From contig CAVQCG010000001.1 in the NCBI GenBank assembly GCA_963710975.1, positions 62,001 to 126,000 on the forward strand: a DNA stretch of 64,000 bases. Direction: 5' to 3'. The position numbers and the translations under genes were made by a program. This DNA is from JBBQXH01 sp963710975 (GTDB lineage: Bacteria > Actinomycetota > Thermoleophilia > Gaiellales > Gaiellaceae). Positions 1-8,530 of the stretch are shown one piece after another (within the stretch, counting starts at the first letter, position 1; each line of letters opens with the position of its first letter). The notes beneath the pieces were generated by a model. It did not search any database. It was not told the DNA's origin and saw only the letters and a program-made list of their open reading frames with translations.

Positions 1-283
1 TCATCGAGCGCGTGTCCCAGTTGATGCGCCCGTCGAGGGGAAGGAAGACGACGACGCAGATGATCGCGCCGGCGACGAGCCCCATCAGGACGCCTGCGAC
101 CGTCACGACGGCGGGGTTGTCGGAGATGTGCTCGGCCGCCCACCAGGCGGCGTAGCCCGCGGCCGCGAACGTGACCCCGTGCGCAAGGTTGAGGAAGCCG
201 AGCCCCGCCCAGGTGAGCGAGATGCCGACGGCGAGCAGCCCGTACGTCGCAGCGAGGTTGATGGTCGTGATGAGAATGTCCAT
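1..283 (-). CDS. Branched-chain amino acid type ABC transporter permease (partial)
   Basis: This is the N-terminal part, about 94 residues, of a LivH-type inner-membrane permease. The rest lies beyond the window start. The ATG at 283 follows a GGAGGAG ribosome site at about 7 nt. The protein opens with a hydrophobic helix (MDILITTINLAATYGLLAVG) and then carries GxxNLAHG, which is typical of LivH/LivM permeases. A second hydrophobic segment follows at about residues 55-80. It would form the membrane channel for the substrate delivered by the upstream binding protein and energised by the two ATPases. Its start lies inside the reading frame of the preceding ATPase gene, a large overlap that is discussed there. 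The substrate cannot be told from sequence. Confidence 0.85.
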   Translation of the reverse strand, partial: MDILITTINLAATYGLLAVGISLTWAGLGFLNLAHGVTFAAAGYAAWWAAEHISDNPAVVTVAGVLMGLVAGAIICVVVFLPLDGRINWDTRSM

Positions 284-1008
284 GCCCTACTCCTCCCTCG
301 ACCCATCCGGCCCTGCAGCATCGACCGACGGCGTCCGGGGCGGCCCCGCCAGGCTCGATGCTCGACGACCTCACCGCCGTGGATCCGAACGATCCTGTCG
401 AGCTTCCCCTCGATCAGGGCCTGATTCTGCTCCGCGATCACCAGAGCGCCACCCTCGAGATCGAGCTCCATCAGGCTCGCAACGAGCCCGGTGCCGATAC
501 CGGGAGCGAGCCCGAGGGAGGGCTCGTCGATCAGGTACACCTTGGCGTCGCCCATCAGACCCCGCCCGACCGAGAGCATCCGCCGCTCGCCGCCGGACAG
601 TGTTCCTGCGGCCTGCTTCATGCGCTCACCGAGCCGCGGGAAGATCTTCAGGACTCGTTCGCGGCGCTTCTTGCGGTCCCGCCAGCCGGATGCGAACGCG
701 CCCGAGTCGAGGTTGTCGCGGACGCTCAGGCCCGCGAAGAGCGCGTCGCCCTGCGGAATCATGACGATCCCGGCGCGGGTGAGCTTGTACGTCGGCGTGT
801 GAATGATCGGCTTGCCGTTCAGGAAGATCTCGCCTGTCCGCCAGTCGACGAGGCCCATGACCGATCGCATCAAGGTCGTCTTTCCGTGCCCGTTCAGACC
901 GACGAGGCCGACCCGCTCCGCCGGAGCGACGCTCAGATCGATCGAGTGGAGCACACGCAGCGGTCCGTAGCCGGCCGAGAGCTTTCTGACCTCCAGCGCT
1001 GGGGTCAT
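103..1008 (-). CDS. livF: ABC transporter ATP-binding protein, LivF type (C-terminus probably frameshifted)
   Basis: This is one of the two nucleotide-binding subunits of a HAAT-family importer. Walker A is GLNGHGKT (a variant with H for A), the signature is LSGGERR, and Walker B is VYLIDEP followed by SLGLAP. LivF proteins are about 235 residues, but this frame gives 301. The last 65 or so residues are Arg/Ser/Pro-rich, as expected of an out-of-frame GC-rich translation, and they overlap the permease start by 181 nt. Another frame ends with TAG at 287-289, just before the permease ATG, which would be a normal operon junction. An indel near 350-420 is therefore likely. The start overlaps the stop of the LivG-type gene as ATGA. 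Confidence 0.8.
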   Translation of the reverse strand: MTPALEVRKLSAGYGPLRVLHSIDLSVAPAERVGLVGLNGHGKTTLMRSVMGLVDWRTGEIFLNGKPIIHTPTYKLTRAGIVMIPQGDALFAGLSVRDNLDSGAFASGWRDRKKRRERVLKIFPRLGERMKQAAGTLSGGERRMLSVGRGLMGDAKVYLIDEPSLGLAPGIGTGLVASLMELDLEGGALVIAEQNQALIEGKLDRIVRIHGGEVVEHRAWRGRPGRRRSMLQGRMGRGRSRAWTFSSRPSTSLRRTGCSPSASRSPGRGSASSTLRTGSRSRPRATPPGGRPSTSPTTPPS

Positions 1009-1721
1009 GCAGCTTGCGCCGGCTCGAAGTAGGCGGCTCGGACTGCAGGGTCTTCGAACACCTCTTTGGGTGGGCCCTGCGCAATCCGCTTCCCGGCATC
1101 CATCACCAGGACCGCCTCAGCGACCGCGAAGAGCAGCTCGAGACGATGCTCGACCACGATGACCGCCATGCCGGTCTCGACCGTCACCTTGCGGATGAGT
1201 TCGTCCATCTCGTCGATCTCGTCCTGGAGAAGGCCGCTGCAGGGCTCGTCGAGCATCAACACGGTTGGCTGGCGCATCAGCAGACCGGCGAGTAGCAGCT
1301 TCCGCCGGTTGAGCGTATCGAGTGGGCCCGCGACCTGGTTGTCCGATACGTCGAAGCGCACGAGCTCTCGGGCCTTCTGCACCGCCTCGGTGTCGACGTG
1401 AGGCCGGTACGCGATGCGCGCCGCCTGGAGCGTCTCCCCGACCGTGAGGTCGGTCGGAACGAGCGGTGACTGAAACGTCCGGGCGAGGCCGTGCCGGACA
1501 CGCTGATGGGCGGCCATCTTCGTGATGTCGCGCCCGCTCAGCTCGACGTGTCCGGCATCGGCCTTCTGGTGCCCGGAAAGGACATCGAAGAGGGTGGTCT
1601 TCCCAGCCCCGTTCGGTCCGGCGATGCCGAGGATGTGCCCCGGCTCGACCGACAGCGCGACGCCGTCGACGGCGACGAAGCCGCCGTACGTCTTCCGGAT
1701 GTCGGTGCAAGAGAGGGACAC
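1005..1721 (-). CDS. livG: ABC transporter ATP-binding protein, LivG type
   Basis: This 238-residue ATPase subunit belongs to a branched-chain amino acid type importer and acts on the cytoplasmic face together with the LivF-like subunit. Walker A is GPNGAGKT near residue 35. The Walker B/D-loop region reads TVLMLDEPCSGL, and the switch His lies in IVVEHRLEL. The usual LSGGQ signature is weak here and is replaced by LDTLNRRKLLLAGLL. Length is normal for LivG. The start is GTG at 1721, about 20 nt after the binding-protein stop, and the end overlaps livF by 4 nt. It would hydrolyse ATP to drive uptake. Confidence 0.88.
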   Translation of the reverse strand: MSLSCTDIRKTYGGFVAVDGVALSVEPGHILGIAGPNGAGKTTLFDVLSGHQKADAGHVELSGRDITKMAAHQRVRHGLARTFQSPLVPTDLTVGETLQAARIAYRPHVDTEAVQKARELVRFDVSDNQVAGPLDTLNRRKLLLAGLLMRQPTVLMLDEPCSGLLQDEIDEMDELIRKVTVETGMAVIVVEHRLELLFAVAEAVLVMDAGKRIAQGPPKEVFEDPAVRAAYFEPAQAA

Positions 1722-1742
1722 GATCCTCGGTGGCCTTACGCT

Positions 1743-3175
1743 CTAGCTCATCCAGGGCGCGGGCTGGAACGTCGTCTCGATGTACGGAGCCGGCTGGATG
1801 ATCTTGTTCTGCAGATCCTGGAACTGGAAGAACAGGTGCGCCTGGCTGAGCGACGGGTCCGGCGACAGGTCCGGATAGATCGCACCGACGTTCCCGGGGT
1901 CCCACGAGTACCAGTAGCCCCCGTTGACGCCGCGCATCGGCCACATGTTCTTGAGGAAGGTCGATACGCCTTTGAAGTCGCGCGAGTCGCCGACGGCACC
2001 CCACGCAGCTGCCAGCTGGTAGACCTCGTCGTACCCGGAGCCGGAGTTCGAGAAGCCGGCGGGCTTGCCCCACTTGTCCTGGTACTGCTGCTGAAACTGC
2101 TTTCCGAGCGCGTCGTTGTAGACGCCGGTGACCGTCGCCCAGATCATCCCGTTCGCCGCCTCGCCCGCGATTTCGAGCGTACTGCGGCACCGATGCGCCG
2201 TACTGGAGGTACACGAGCGAGTTCGTCGGATTCTGCACCCACTGCTTCGTGAATGCCGCGAGCTCGGCCGGCACCCAGTGCGTGTTCATGACGACACCGG
2301 GGTTCGCCGACGCGACCTTCGAGATCTGCGGGCCCCAGTCGGTCGTTCCCGTGACCACCGGCTCGACCCCGACCAGCTCCCACGTCCCGTCCTTGTCGAT
2401 CGCGTCCTTCGCCGCCCCCGAGATCGCCTGGCTGTAGGCGCTGTCGCCCTCGAGGATGAAGATCGACTTCGCGCTCGGCTTCCAGGCCCCGCTCGCCTCG
2501 AGGTTGTTCAGGAACGGGACGATGCCGATCCCGTAGTAGATCTCGGGCGGATCGATCTGGAACATCATCGAGTACTTCTCGGGATCCTTCCGCGTGGTCT
2601 CGACCTGCGCCTCGGACGTCGATGCGTTGAGGTACGGGCAGCCGTACGGCGGGACGATGTCGTACCCCGGCGGCCAGGCGATGAGGTACCCGATGCAGAT
2701 TGCGTCGGGCTCCATCCCCACGAGCTTGTTCAACGCCGTGGTCACGCCCTCCGGCGTGAAGATGTCGGTGTCGACGATCTCCTGCTCGATCGTCCGGCCG
2801 GCGACCCCGCCGCGCGTCGTTGATCTGCTGGATCGCGAGGCCGGAGCCACCCTTCATCTGCTCGCCGTCCGCCGCGGCCGTGCCGCTGATCGGGTAGGGG
2901 GAGCCGATCAGGAACGGCTTGCTGTTGTTCGCCGTCGTCTGCCCGGCGGCCGATGTCGTCGCTGCCTCGGTGGTCGCCGCCGCCGTGGTCGCGGCTGTGG
3001 TCTCCTCCGTGCTGCTGCCGCCGCACGCGGCCAGGACGCCGGCGAGCGTCAGGCCTCCGATTCCGGCGGCCGCCACTGACCCGATGAACTTCCTGCGGCT
3101 GAGCCCTCCCTCGTCGTGGTCAGGTGTCTCGCCGCCCTCGGGTGGTTCGCTCGTGGTGCCTGGCTCCTCCGTCAT
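1743..3175 (-). pseudogene. Substrate-binding lipoprotein of branched-chain type ABC transporter, broken by two +1 frameshifts
   Basis: The gene starts at ATG 3175 with AGGAG upstream. The N-terminus has a Tat motif (SRRKFIG), a hydrophobic core and a lipobox (LAAC), followed by a Thr/Ala-rich linker, so it would be a membrane-anchored periplasmic-binding protein. The type I fold region (FLIGSPYPISGTAA) runs into QQINDA, and the frame then shifts. The next frame gives GGVAGRTIEQEIVDTD and the central domain. A second shift, after ASVPQY, leads into LEIAGEAANGMIWATVTG, which reads through to PAPWMS at 1743. Removing one base near 2812 and one near 2178 restores a full-length protein of about 476 residues. 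It is either a pseudogene or carries assembly errors. It is first in the liv operon. Confidence 0.8.
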
Positions 3176-3256
3176 GTCCCGCTCCTTTCGCTCCGTTGCC
3201 CCGCCTACTCCGTTCGACGACTGTCGTCCCATACGGTTAGGGCTCGCTGGCGCGAG

Positions 3257-3284
3257 AGCCTAACTTCTCGACCGGCTGTGTCAA
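3257..3284 (-). promoter_or_regulatory. Probable sigma70-type promoter of the liv operon
   Basis: On the minus strand there is a perfect -35 hexamer TTGACA (3279-3284), a 16-bp spacer and a -10 TAGGCT (3257-3262). They sit about 80 bp upstream of the binding-protein ATG. An imperfect GC-rich hairpin at 3241-3260 overlaps the expected start site. The call rests on consensus match and position only. Confidence 0.55.
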
Positions 3285-3329
3285 GTGTCAGTGGAATCCG
3301 AAAGCCAGGGTAAACCGCCGCCCACATCG

Positions 3330-4436
3330 TCAGCCGGCGACGAGTTTCGTGAGGTTCGCTTCCGCCGCGGCGATCGCCGCATCCTGGTGGGGCTGGAGGT
3401 CCTGGCCGCCTATGCCCTCGAAGACCGGGAGGAACGGATCCTCGACCCCTGAGCTGATGCCCGAGAGCTCCTCGACCACCGCAAGGCCGCAGAAGGGCAC
3501 GTAGCCGCTCGAGTAGCCGCCTTCGTGCTCGACCACGAGGCGCCCGCTGCAGACCTCGTCCGCGACGTCCATCAGCATGCGCGTCAGACGGCGGTAGCCG
3601 GCGCTGTGCATCATCATCCGCGCCAGCGGATCCATCGCGTTCGCATCGAGGCCGGAGGCAACGATGATCAGGTCCGGTCGAAACTCACGCAACGCCGGCA
3701 CGACGACGCGCTCGTACGCGGCGACGTAGGCACCCACACCCGACCCCGGCGGAAGAGGGATGTTCAGGCAGTACCCCTCGCCGTCGCCCTCGCCGAGCTC
3801 GTGCAGGTGCCCCGAGTCGGGTGGGTAGTAGTTGTCCTGGTGGCTCGAGATCGTCAGCACGCTCGGGTCGGTCCAGAAGATCTTCTGCGTCCCGTTGCCG
3901 TGATGGACGTCCCAGTCGACGATGGCAACACGCTCGAGGCCGCGGGCTTCCCGGGCGTGCTTGGCGCCGATCGCCGCGTTCGCAAAGATGCAAAACCCCC
4001 GCCCGAGGTCCGGCTCGGCATGGTGGCCCGGGGGCCTGGTGAGTGCGTGGACGTTGTCCACCGTCCCGTCCAGCACCGCGTCGATTGCCGTGATCACGCC
4101 TCCGGCGGCGAGCAGAGCGATCTCGTAGCTCCCCGGCCCGAAGGGGGTCAGCTCACCGGCATCGCCGCCGTTGTCCGCCGAGAGTGCCTGGATCCGATCG
4201 ACGTACTCGGGGGTGTGGCAGCGAAGCACCTCGTCTCTCGTCGCCTCACGTGGTGCGATCTGGACGAGCTGGTCGAGCACGCCGCTGATCTCGACGAGAT
4301 TTCGAAACCGGCGCTTCGTCGCAGGGTTCTCGGCGTGCGTCTCCGGCTCGATCGCACCTCCAGCGGGCATGAATCCCGCGGCGGACCGGGTGTCGTGCCA
4401 GAAGTAGCGCTCGTGACAGATCCATCCAGTGGCCAT
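3330..4436 (-). CDS. HDAC/acetylpolyamine amidohydrolase family deacetylase
   Basis: This 368-residue zinc hydrolase belongs to the arginase/deacetylase superfamily. These enzymes remove acetyl groups from acetyl-lysine, acetylpolyamines or similar small N-acetyl amines. Visible motifs in order are TRPPGHHA (paired catalytic His), GFCIFANAAI, IVDWDVHHGNGTQ (zinc-binding Asp and His), ISSHQDNYYP, VASGLDANAMDPL (second zinc Asp) and a C-terminal EGGY. All active-site positions look intact, and the length is right for the bacterial class II-like group. It is a single gene transcribed away from the HNH-like gene. Small-molecule acetylamine substrates are more likely than proteins, but the substrate is not known. 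Confidence 0.88.
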   Translation of the reverse strand: MATGWICHERYFWHDTRSAAGFMPAGGAIEPETHAENPATKRRFRNLVEISGVLDQLVQIAPREATRDEVLRCHTPEYVDRIQALSADNGGDAGELTPFGPGSYEIALLAAGGVITAIDAVLDGTVDNVHALTRPPGHHAEPDLGRGFCIFANAAIGAKHAREARGLERVAIVDWDVHHGNGTQKIFWTDPSVLTISSHQDNYYPPDSGHLHELGEGDGEGYCLNIPLPPGSGVGAYVAAYERVVVPALREFRPDLIIVASGLDANAMDPLARMMMHSAGYRRLTRMLMDVADEVCSGRLVVEHEGGYSSGYVPFCGLAVVEELSGISSGVEDPFLPVFEGIGGQDLQPHQDAAIAAAEANLTKLVAG

Positions 4437-4523
4437 CCTGCCTCCGTCTGCTCGGTGTGAGGGAGCCGAGCCTATCCCCCTCCCGGCCCAACCTCAACCC
4501 GGATCCGGGTAGGCTCCTTCGCC

Positions 4524-5449
4524 ATGGCGCAGGCGTGCTTCTATTGCGGTGAGCGAGGCCAGCGAGCTCGAGTACGGGATCCCGCCCTGGGTACCAGGAC
4601 TGCTCGGCCTCGAAGGCTCCCGGATCGACCACCTCGAGACGAGGGCCGAGCCGCGGCCGCGTCGTGAGGAGATCGCCGAGCCGGCGGACCAGCTGCCGTA
4701 CTCGCTGCCCTCCCATCCGGAGCTCGCCGACGCGCAGCCGGTCGAGCGGCTTCAGCGCGCGATCGACGACGCGATCGACGAGCGATCTGCGCTCTGCGGT
4801 CGACGAGTACACACGGACTTCGCTGTGCCCAGCGTGCGCCGCGATCGTCGGGGCCATCGACGTCGAGGCACGCCCGCTCCTGACCCGCTTGATCGAGGGC
4901 GAGGCGGTGCGTTTGAGCCTCGAGGAGCAGCGCGTCCTGGCAACATGGGCCGCCCGCGCTGCCTATGCCGTCCTGGCCGTCGAGCGAAAGACCACGGGCG
5001 CCCCGCGCGCTCATCGCCTGGCGATCCGTAACGACGGGCGCCCGCACGAGAACGTCTTCATCGGCATCGGCCGGTACCGGCACGCACATGTGGGCGTCCT
5101 CGCCGCGCGACAGCACACCGCCCTCGATTCGGACGGGCGGACTGTCGAGGCCTACAACGTGCTGCTCGTCCTGGGCCACCTCGCGACGAAGGTCTTCGGC
5201 GTCCACCGCCGCCCCGAGGGAACCCGGGTGAAGCCGCCCGAGGGCGAGATGGTGAGACTCTGGCCGGCCCAGAACGACCCGGTGTCCTGGCCGCCGATCT
5301 GGGGCCTGTCCCCGGAGACGCTCGAGCACGCATTCCTGTACGAGCCGTTCTTCCGGCCCTTCCGCTACAGCGAGGTCACCTACCTCGGGCCCGGGAAGAA
5401 GATCAAGGCCAAGCGGAAGCGGACGGAGGGCCTCCGCGGCCGCACCTAG
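4524..5449 (+). pseudogene. HNH-endonuclease-like zinc protein, interrupted by two +1 frameshifts
   Basis: The gene begins at ATG 4524 with MAQACFYCGE. It resumes one frame over as EASELEYGIPPWVPGLLG and changes frame again after AIDDAIDE into DLRSAVDEYTRTSLCPACAA, reading to a stop at 5449. Dropping C4554 and C4783 rebuilds a protein of about 308 residues. It has two CxxC zinc knuckles, and a tail (PLLTRLIEGEAVRLSLEEQ) resembles the LIxG/LxxEEQxLLATWAxK region of HNH-like proteins with a CxxCNxGWM core. The H of the expected HNH motif is not evident, and the EHVIPxW element is replaced by LEYGIPPWV. It may be a degenerate nuclease. Both shifts occur at a GAGCGA sequence. It is a pseudogene or carries sequence errors. 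Confidence 0.65.
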
Positions 5450-5459
5450 GGCCGGCCGA

Positions 5460-5819
5460 TCAGAACCAGCCGGTCTCGTCAGGGTTCGCGTACTGCATGA
5501 ACTCGACCAGCGCCCCGTCGACGTTCACGAAGGCAACCCACGAGAAGCCCGTTCCCGACGCGTCGAACGGCTCGAGGACGACGTCGTGGCCCTCGATCGC
5601 GGCCTCGAGGTCAGGAACCCGGTACGCGACGTGCGGCTCTGTTCGAAGCGCCCCCGTGACCGGGCTGTCCGGCTCGAAACGGAGGAATTCGATGTTGAAC
5701 GGATGCTCGCGGGGACTCGTCACCCACACGCGCGTCGCCTCGACCCAGCTCTCCTTCGGCTGTTTCACCGTCGTGACGACTCCGATGTGATCGAACGTCG
5801 AGCGGTCGACCTGTTGCAC
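5460..5819 (-). CDS. VOC (glyoxalase/bleomycin-resistance fold) family protein
   Basis: This 119-residue protein has the vicinal oxygen chelate fold. The N-terminal half starts FDHIGVVTTV and the C-terminal half runs HVAYRVPDLEAAI to GALVEFMQY. Putative metal ligands are His11 (FDHIG), the Glu of FNIEFLRF, the His of PHVAY and the Glu of VEFMQ, as in lactoylglutathione lyase, methylmalonyl-CoA epimerase or dioxygenase relatives. The start is GTG 5819 with an AAAGGG ribosome site. It lies divergent from the PIG-L operon and shares its intergenic region. The reaction cannot be assigned. Confidence 0.8.
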   Translation of the reverse strand: MQQVDRSTFDHIGVVTTVKQPKESWVEATRVWVTSPREHPFNIEFLRFEPDSPVTGALRTEPHVAYRVPDLEAAIEGHDVVLEPFDASGTGFSWVAFVNVDGALVEFMQYANPDETGWF

Positions 5820-5854
5820 GGCTGCCCTTTCGCGAGGGTACGGGAGGAGACTGG

Positions 5855-5883
5855 GCTATACCATCCGCCCCGACGATGATCAA
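5855..5883 (-). promoter_or_regulatory. Probable promoter of the VOC gene
   Basis: The minus strand carries TTGATC (5878-5883), a 17-bp spacer and TATAGC (5855-5860), giving a leader of about 30 nt before the GTG start at 5819. It lies in the divergent region in front of the PIG-L operon, so expression of the two units may interfere. The call is by consensus only. Confidence 0.5.
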
Positions 5884-5892
5884 GGTTGCCGC

Positions 5893-6597
5893 GTGCGCGT
5901 GCTAGCCGTCGGGGCGCACCCCGATGACCTCGAAATCCTCTGCGGCGGGACGCTCGCACGATTCGCCAAGGAAGGTCACGAGACCGTCATGTGTCACGCA
6001 ACCAGCGGTGACATGGGCAGCTTCGTCCATGGCCGGGAAGAGATCTCCACGATCCGGCTCGACGAGGCCCACCGTGCAGCGCGGGTCATCGGCGCTGAGC
6101 ACCGCACTCTCGGTCTTGCGGACGGCGAGGTGAATGCCGCTGATCCCGCCCAGAAGCAGCTCGTGGTCGATCTCGTCCGCGACGCCAGACCGGACGTGAT
6201 CATCACCCACTCCCCTGACGACTACATGGGAGACCACAACGAGATCTCGAAGCTCGTCTTCGAATGCAGCTTCTACGCAACCTTCGCAAACCTCGAGACA
6301 AGCCGGCCCCGGCACGATCGCGTCACACCCATCTACTACCTCGACACGATTGCCGGGCTCGGATTCGTGCCGACCGAGTATGTCGACGTCACCGACGTGA
6401 TCGAGACGAAGGCGGCGATGCTCGAGGCACACCAGAGTCAGCTCGTCTGGCTCCGCGACCACGACGGCGTCGACATCGTCGAGGAGATGCGCACGGCGGC
6501 GCGGTACCGAGGCCAGCAGTGTGGAGCGCAGTACGCAGAGGGGTTTCGTCAATGTCTTACCTGGCTTCGCGGCACCACGCGTCGACTGCTTCCCTGA
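5893..6597 (+). CDS. PIG-L family N-acetylglucosaminyl deacetylase
   Basis: This 234-residue zinc-dependent deacetylase belongs to the PIG-L/MshB/BshB (LmbE-like) family, which removes acetyl from N-acetylglucosamine groups. The zinc motif GAHPDDLEI is at residues 7-15 (AHPDD, catalytic Asp). The third ligand is probably the His of MGDHNEISKLV, in the HxxH/HxE region. The start is GTG 5893, directly giving VRVLAVGAHPDD. It is the first gene of a four-gene operon, with 11 nt to the NagB-like gene. The context suggests that it deacetylates a small amino-sugar derivative consumed by the downstream enzymes. MshB-type mycothiol synthesis is an alternative, but no other mycothiol gene is here. Confidence 0.85.
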   Translation: MRVLAVGAHPDDLEILCGGTLARFAKEGHETVMCHATSGDMGSFVHGREEISTIRLDEAHRAARVIGAEHRTLGLADGEVNAADPAQKQLVVDLVRDARPDVIITHSPDDYMGDHNEISKLVFECSFYATFANLETSRPRHDRVTPIYYLDTIAGLGFVPTEYVDVTDVIETKAAMLEAHQSQLVWLRDHDGVDIVEEMRTAARYRGQQCGAQYAEGFRQCLTWLRGTTRRLLP

Positions 6598-6608
6598 AGG
6601 AGGGTCCC

Positions 6609-7532
6609 GTGAGCACCGAGTTCGAGTACGGCCTCGCCCGCTTCATCAGCTTTCGCGACACGGAGGCGTGTAAGCGAGTCCGATCGATTCCGCGCGAGGA
6701 GATCACCCGCCATGCCAACCCGGACTTCCAGATCTCGGTCGTCGACAGCGGTGACGCGTTCTACGCCGCGTTCGCGGCGGACCTCGTCGATCGCATCCGG
6801 CAGGCTCGCGACGAGAGCCGCCAGTTCGTCGCGATCCTTCCCGTCGGGCCGATGCCCCAGTACCAGCTCGCGGCGCAGACGATCAACGACGAGAGCCTCT
6901 CGCTCTCGCACGTGCACACGTTCAACATGGACGAATACGCAAACGAGGATGGGCAGACCGCACCGCTCTCGTGGCCGGGATCGTTCCAGCGCGCGATGTG
7001 GGAGCGCTTCCTCGACCTCGTCCGCCCGGAGCTGCGGCCTCCCGCCGAGCAGATTCACTTCCCGACGACCGACCAGATCGGCGACTACAGCGCCAGGATC
7101 GAGGATCTCGGCGGCGCCGACGTCTGCTACGGCGGCATCGGCTGGTGCGGCCACATCGCGTTCTGGGAGTCGCATCTCGGGTTCGAGTTCGAGGGCGACC
7201 TGGAGGCGTACAAGCAGGCCGGCGCTCGTCTCGTGGAGCTCCACCCGATGACGATCATGCAGAACGCCCTGCATTCGTTCGGCGGCGACTGGTCATGGGT
7301 CCCGCCCCGGGCCAACACGATCGGCCCGCGCGAGATCCTCGGCGCGAAGCACCGCAGCTTCTGGCTCGACGGTGACATCGGCGGCGGCGTCTCGTGGCAG
7401 CGTTTCATCGCGCGCCTCGTCGCGCACGGCCCCGTGTCGGAGCTCGTCCCGGGCTCCATCCTGCAGACTGCTCGAACCGACTACACGATCATGGGTGGCG
7501 TCGCAGACGACGTCGAGATCCACATGGCGTGA
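6609..7532 (+). CDS. Glucosamine-6-phosphate deaminase/isomerase (NagB)-like protein with altered active site
   Basis: This 307-residue protein has a NagB/SugarP-isomerase fold. I chose the GTG at 6609 because AAGGAGG precedes it. FAILPVGPMPQYQLA corresponds to the phosphate loop (normally LPTGxTP), and VHTFNMDEY contains the conserved Asp72 equivalent. In NagB the catalytic relay reads GNDGHIAFNEP. Here it reads GWCGHIAFWES, so Asp141 is Cys while His143 and Glu148 are kept. The phosphate loop also lacks the usual Gly-Thr. The ring-opening or deamination chemistry, or the substrate, has therefore probably changed. The stop overlaps the next start as GTGA, indicating translational coupling with the kinase. 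Confidence 0.78.
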   Translation: MSTEFEYGLARFISFRDTEACKRVRSIPREEITRHANPDFQISVVDSGDAFYAAFAADLVDRIRQARDESRQFVAILPVGPMPQYQLAAQTINDESLSLSHVHTFNMDEYANEDGQTAPLSWPGSFQRAMWERFLDLVRPELRPPAEQIHFPTTDQIGDYSARIEDLGGADVCYGGIGWCGHIAFWESHLGFEFEGDLEAYKQAGARLVELHPMTIMQNALHSFGGDWSWVPPRANTIGPREILGAKHRSFWLDGDIGGGVSWQRFIARLVAHGPVSELVPGSILQTARTDYTIMGGVADDVEIHMA

Positions 7533-8530
7533 CCGAGCTTCTGTCCGAAGAGACGGTCGGCGACTACCTCGTCGCGCTCGGGCTCGTCGAATCCAGCGGG
7601 TCAGTCGAGGCTCACGAGCTCGGCGGAGGCGTGTCGAACGTCGTCCTCGCGGTGACGAGCGAGCGGGACGGGATGGTGGTGAAGCAGTCGCTGCCGCGGC
7701 TTCGGGTCGACCAGGAATGGCTTGCAAAGCGTGAGCGCGTGTTGACCGAGGCCGAGGCGTTGAAGCTTGCCGGCGAGCTGAGCGAGGGTGCCGTACCCGG
7801 AGTTCGCGCCGTCGACGCCGCGCGCTGCGCGATCGTCATCGATCTGGCTCCCCCCGAATGGCGGAACTGGAAGGACGACTTGCTCGGCGGGCACACCGAC
7901 GCGGCGATCGCCGCCCGGCTCGGCGCCCTGCTCGCCACCTGGCACCGGGAGACGGCCGACGATCCCGAGATCGCCCGTCGGTTCGGCGACGACGAGGCCT
8001 TCGAGCAGCTCCGAGTCGATCCGTACCTCCGGACGGTGATGGCACGCTGGCCGCAGCTCGAGCGGTCGGTCGGCCAGTACGTCGATCAAGTGACGGGTAC
8101 GCGAGTGTGCCTCGTCCACGGCGACTTCTCGCCGAAGAACGTCCTCGTCGGAGACGATGGCCTCTGGGTGCTCGACTTCGAGGTTGCCCATGTGGGGGAG
8201 CCCGTCTTCGACCTCGCCTTCATGACGAATCACCTGATGCTGAAGGCCGTCCACAACCCGTCTGCCGTCGATGGCTACCGGCAGCTCTCGCTCGTGTTCT
8301 ACGACACGTACCTCGGGGAAGCAGGCGACGCGCTCGCGTTCGAGCCGCCGTATCTCGTCGGCCTCACCGGGTGCCTGATGGTCGCCCGCGTCGACGGGAA
8401 GTCTCCGGCCGAGTACCTGAGCGAGACCGAGCGACTCGTCGCGCGATCGCTCGGGAGCCGTCTCCTCCTGAACCCGCCCTCATCGCTGGCCGGAGCCTGG
8501 AACGAGCTCGGTGAGGCGATCGCGCGGTGA
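7529..8530 (+). CDS. Phosphotransferase, aminoglycoside phosphotransferase/methylthioribose kinase-like
   Basis: This 333-residue small-molecule kinase has the APH/choline kinase fold. Residues 30-60 hold the nucleotide-binding lobe (HELGGGVSNVVLAV, then MVVKQSLPRLRV with the ATP-binding Lys). The catalytic loop is VCLVHGDFSPKNVLV (Brenner HGDxxxxN), and the metal Asp lies in WVLDFEVAHVGEP. Resemblance to 5-methylthioribose kinases is suggested by the SPKN and EPVFDLAF segments. The GTG start at 7529 overlaps the NagB-like stop, and the end overlaps the enolase-like start by GTGA. In context it probably phosphorylates a sugar or sugar-derived alcohol or acid rather than an antibiotic. Confidence 0.82.
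   Translation: MTELLSEETVGDYLVALGLVESSGSVEAHELGGGVSNVVLAVTSERDGMVVKQSLPRLRVDQEWLAKRERVLTEAEALKLAGELSEGAVPGVRAVDAARCAIVIDLAPPEWRNWKDDLLGGHTDAAIAARLGALLATWHRETADDPEIARRFGDDEAFEQLRVDPYLRTVMARWPQLERSVGQYVDQVTGTRVCLVHGDFSPKNVLVGDDGLWVLDFEVAHVGEPVFDLAFMTNHLMLKAVHNPSAVDGYRQLSLVFYDTYLGEAGDALAFEPPYLVGLTGCLMVARVDGKSPAEYLSETERLVARSLGSRLLLNPPSSLAGAWNELGEAIAR

Noticed and set aside
2178..2812. Programmed frameshifting as the default explanation
   Set aside because: No slippery heptamer, stem-loop or internal ribosome-like signal is visible at the joins, so pseudogene or sequence error is more likely.
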